DNA of 64,000 nt, taken from positions 124,001 through 188,000 of the forward strand of contig NZ_LJHY01000022.1 in assembly GCF_001295795.1 (NCBI RefSeq), given 5' to 3'. The translations under genes were made by a program, and so were the position numbers. Under the pieces are notes generated by a model. That model made no database searches. It saw only the letters and a list, made by a program, of their open reading frames with translations, and was not told the origin of the DNA. Below, piece by piece: positions 63,001 to 64,000 of this stretch (position 1 is its first letter; each line of letters begins with the position of its first letter). Source of the DNA: Novosphingobium sp. AAP83 (GTDB taxonomy: Bacteria > Pseudomonadota > Alphaproteobacteria > Sphingomonadales > Sphingomonadaceae).

Positions 63001-64000
63001 GTGGCAGCGGCAATGACCAGCTTTACGGCGGGACCGGGCGCGACGTTATCTATGGTGGCGAGGGAAGCGACAGCATTTACGGCGGAGAGGGTAACGATAG
63101 CCTCTACGACAACAGCGGCGCTGGGGACAACGCGCTGTTTGGTGGGGCTGGAGAAGATTACCTTGCAGCTTCGGGCGGGGCGACCACGCTGGATGGTGGC
63201 ATCGGCAACGACACTCTCAGCTATTTTCTATATGGTGGCGATGCGGTTAGCGCGGGCGTGGCCGTGTTGCTTGGCGGCGATGGAAACGACAACATTGCCA
63301 CGCAAGGGGGCAATATCGAGGTTGCCGGCGGTGCCGGAAACGATGTCATCACAACATATGGCGGCAGCGGCACTTTGGATGGGGGCGAAGGTGACGATAC
63401 CTTCGAATATGTCGGCTATGGCAGTGGTCAGAGGACCTATACCGGCGGCACGGGCGCTGATGTTTACCGCTATAACGGGTTTGACTTTTCCAGCACGCCC
63501 GGTGGCGCGATTATCACAGACTTTGCCACCGGTGTTGGCGGAGACGTGCTCGATCTGAACTCAATTGGTAGTATTCCCAATTATACTTACGGTTCAAACC
63601 CGTTTGCCACAGGCCACATGCGGGTTGAACAGCAAGGCGACGATGTTGTCCTGCTTGGTGACTATGACGGTACCGATGGCACGGCGAACGGTTTCGTTGA
63701 ACTGGTGCGGTTCCAGAACAGGTTGCTTGCCGATTTCGTGGCTGCCAACTTCGGCGGTTTCAATCCGGATATAGATAGCTCGCTGACGATCGTTGGCACC
63801 GATGATCCTGACCAGATTGAAGGCAGCGCGTCGGGAGACACTTTAAGCGGCCTCGGTGGTAACGATACGATCTATGGCGGGAACGGCGCTGATCTTATCG
63901 ATGGCGGTGCCGGTGTGGATTACCTTGAAGGAGGTAGTGGCACCGACACCATCACGAGCGGTGCAGATGGCGCTACGGTCTATGGCGGTGAAGGTGACGA
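60069..64000 (+). CDS. Large RTX-repeat extracellular protein with nidogen-like domain (3' end missing)
   Basis: The frame is open from ATG 60069 to the window end, over 1,310 residues. Calcium-binding nonapeptide repeats (GGxGxDxLx) occur in several blocks, for example LYGGGGNDTLNGGPGTDLLE near the start and GGNGADLIDGGAGVDYLE near the right edge. A module of about 80 residues (ITDFATG ... NPFETG ... LQDGAD ... LQNV) recurs three times, at about residues 388-467, 614-680 and 1149-1230. A nidogen-like domain lies at about 757-960 (SIYFNGLSINLLPANLDTRA; ITITWDDVGRNTQG; GGGDFDVVMRYEA). There is no signal peptide, as expected for type I secretion. It is probably a surface or released adhesin; no protease motif is seen. 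Confidence 0.9.
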   Translation, partial: MIDEIGTPGDDYLVGTEDADVIEGLDGHDELEGFGGNDTLYGGGGNDTLNGGPGTDLLEGGDGDDTYFVDSPDDLVLENSGAGTDTVIYSGTNLGYVAVTLPENVENYTIDGAEYGFLYGGEDNNSLNVAASFSYEVYGQGGDDLISAAGSTGLGYVSGGEGHDVITGSATSSVSVDTYGYVNVQRETLSGDGGNDTLVGGGGFDAIYGGDGDDHITGSEGSTDAIYVSLGLPQDSQDDFLVGGYGNDTILAGAGNDYLTGEDGDDSLLGEDGHDQIYAGAGQDTVYGGAGNDTISATDYYDLVADTLYGGAGDDLINTHVGGTKVYGDEGQDRLSSSGNGAVEWYGGAGDDSFIQQANNESIDTMTGGDGRDRYVLDYSFGGVADVITDFATGDANGGGDTIDLYSFLQSGSFNGYQYGTNPFETGYLQLVQDGADVLLQFDYYASGDNWQTILRLQNVDLANWQIHNLSPAFVPNGLSFPTTITGTGNDDVLLGTAQGDTINAGGGADRLVGGWSNDTLNGDDGDDLLLGGEGSDTLIGGAGNDVFGENPVPFGEVRVNTPTSAVGDVRGGIYRAPSDRSDFTDDKVDQMTGGAGADIYYLDRPASSDIHDVITDFDVSQDVLSVARFYQQGYWSSESNPFETGSLEAVQDGADTLIKLGGYQTIVRLQNVNVNTLTSANIDLGYQIVGDPQTITGTRNADNIYGSFGPDTVEALGGSDFVFGRAANDFIEGGLGDDRLYGENGNDTLHGGDEGVYVSTDPVDLAGYFGPLTNALVNGLGGAAGFGEANLGRFDFRASNLSFPANFTAADWQFAGNQSSNFEIHLDGSIYFNGLSINLLPANLDTRATTMTASPGGNSTGSNHVWYDFDAVNQTITITWDDVGRNTQGVVPVAAQVQIKALGGGDFDVVMRYEAQGFALGTPSISLAGVPYFLSGNTNLPTRLGNTGTPGVWAVQIRGSELNGFTSNGDGNDTMDGGSGNDQLYGGTGRDVIYGGEGSDSIYGGEGNDSLYDNSGAGDNALFGGAGEDYLAASGGATTLDGGIGNDTLSYFLYGGDAVSAGVAVLLGGDGNDNIATQGGNIEVAGGAGNDVITTYGGSGTLDGGEGDDTFEYVGYGSGQRTYTGGTGADVYRYNGFDFSSTPGGAIITDFATGVGGDVLDLNSIGSIPNYTYGSNPFATGHMRVEQQGDDVVLLGDYDGTDGTANGFVELVRFQNRLLADFVAANFGGFNPDIDSSLTIVGTDDPDQIEGSASGDTLSGLGGNDTIYGGNGADLIDGGAGVDYLEGGSGTDTITSGADGATVYGGEGD

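Noticed and set aside
60069-64000. Tandem GGxGxD-coding repeats considered as a DNA repeat array or CRISPR
   Set aside because: The periodicity is at the protein level (27-bp units with variable codons), the frame stays open throughout, and there are no identical repeats with unique spacers.

Overview
The window reads as ordinary chromosomal DNA of a GC-rich alphaproteobacterium, most likely a sphingomonad (Sphingomonadales, Novosphingobium-like). This is inferred from the CcrM-type methyltransferase, a split three-gene proton-translocating transhydrogenase preceded by an aa3-oxidase subunit IV gene, a TonB-receptor/LacI sugar locus, Entner-Doudoroff genes, glycine-zipper and Flp proteins, and alphaproteobacterial gene orders. 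No phage, insertion sequence or CRISPR array is visible. Two tRNA-Arg(ACG) genes are the only stable RNAs seen, and one tandem glycine riboswitch is present.

Layout. 0-10 kb: small envelope, stress and hypothetical genes (glycine-zipper protein, cold-shock protein, diguanylate cyclase, PhnA-like protein, GNAT, TauE/SafE, DoxX), then dapD, a HAD phosphatase and a PQQ-type sugar dehydrogenase lipoprotein. 9.6-15 kb: rnhB, a leader with eight GANTC sites, the GANTC methyltransferase gene ccrM, folP, an SDR and an NtrC-like regulator with a degenerate sigma-54 contact loop. 15-21 kb: aa3 subunit IV plus pntA1/pntA2/pntB, a lipoprotein, a racemase-like protein, dgt and a Rossmann protein. 21-26 kb: glycine riboswitch followed by gcvT-gcvH-gcvPA-gcvPB and a strong terminator. 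26-30 kb: entericidin-like lipoprotein, two EamA transporters and the Flp-pilus ATPase cpaF.

30-45 kb is a sugar (probably sucrose) uptake and catabolism island: MFS transporter, GH68 fructosidase, LacI regulator, TonB receptor, ROK fructokinase and GH13 alpha-glucosidase, followed by the Entner-Doudoroff cluster zwf-pgl-edd-glk. A shared palindrome (TGCAATCGATTGCA and variants) lies in front of the transporter, the receptor (twice, 21 bp apart) and the fructokinase, and also at the 5' end of the GH68 gene, so one LacI regulon is likely. The proposed flow is outer-membrane uptake, inner-membrane import, cleavage to glucose and fructose, phosphorylation by Glk and the ROK kinase, and G6P oxidation by Zwf/Pgl/Edd. 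eda is not in the window.

45-54 kb: enoyl-CoA hydratase/isomerase, aroB-aroK, a small membrane protein coupled to a large exported protein, a XerC/D recombinase, accA, an M48 peptidase, three tandem flp pilin genes and mutT. 54-64 kb: two tRNA-Arg genes, a complete type I secretion operon (ABC transporter, HlyD adaptor, TolC channel) and, divergently, a very large RTX protein (over 1,310 residues, cut by the window end) with an embedded nidogen-like domain.

The most notable signals are the GANTC cluster in front of ccrM, the multi-site LacI regulon with a 24-codon upstream ORF coupled to the regulator gene, and the modular RTX protein beside its likely dedicated exporter.
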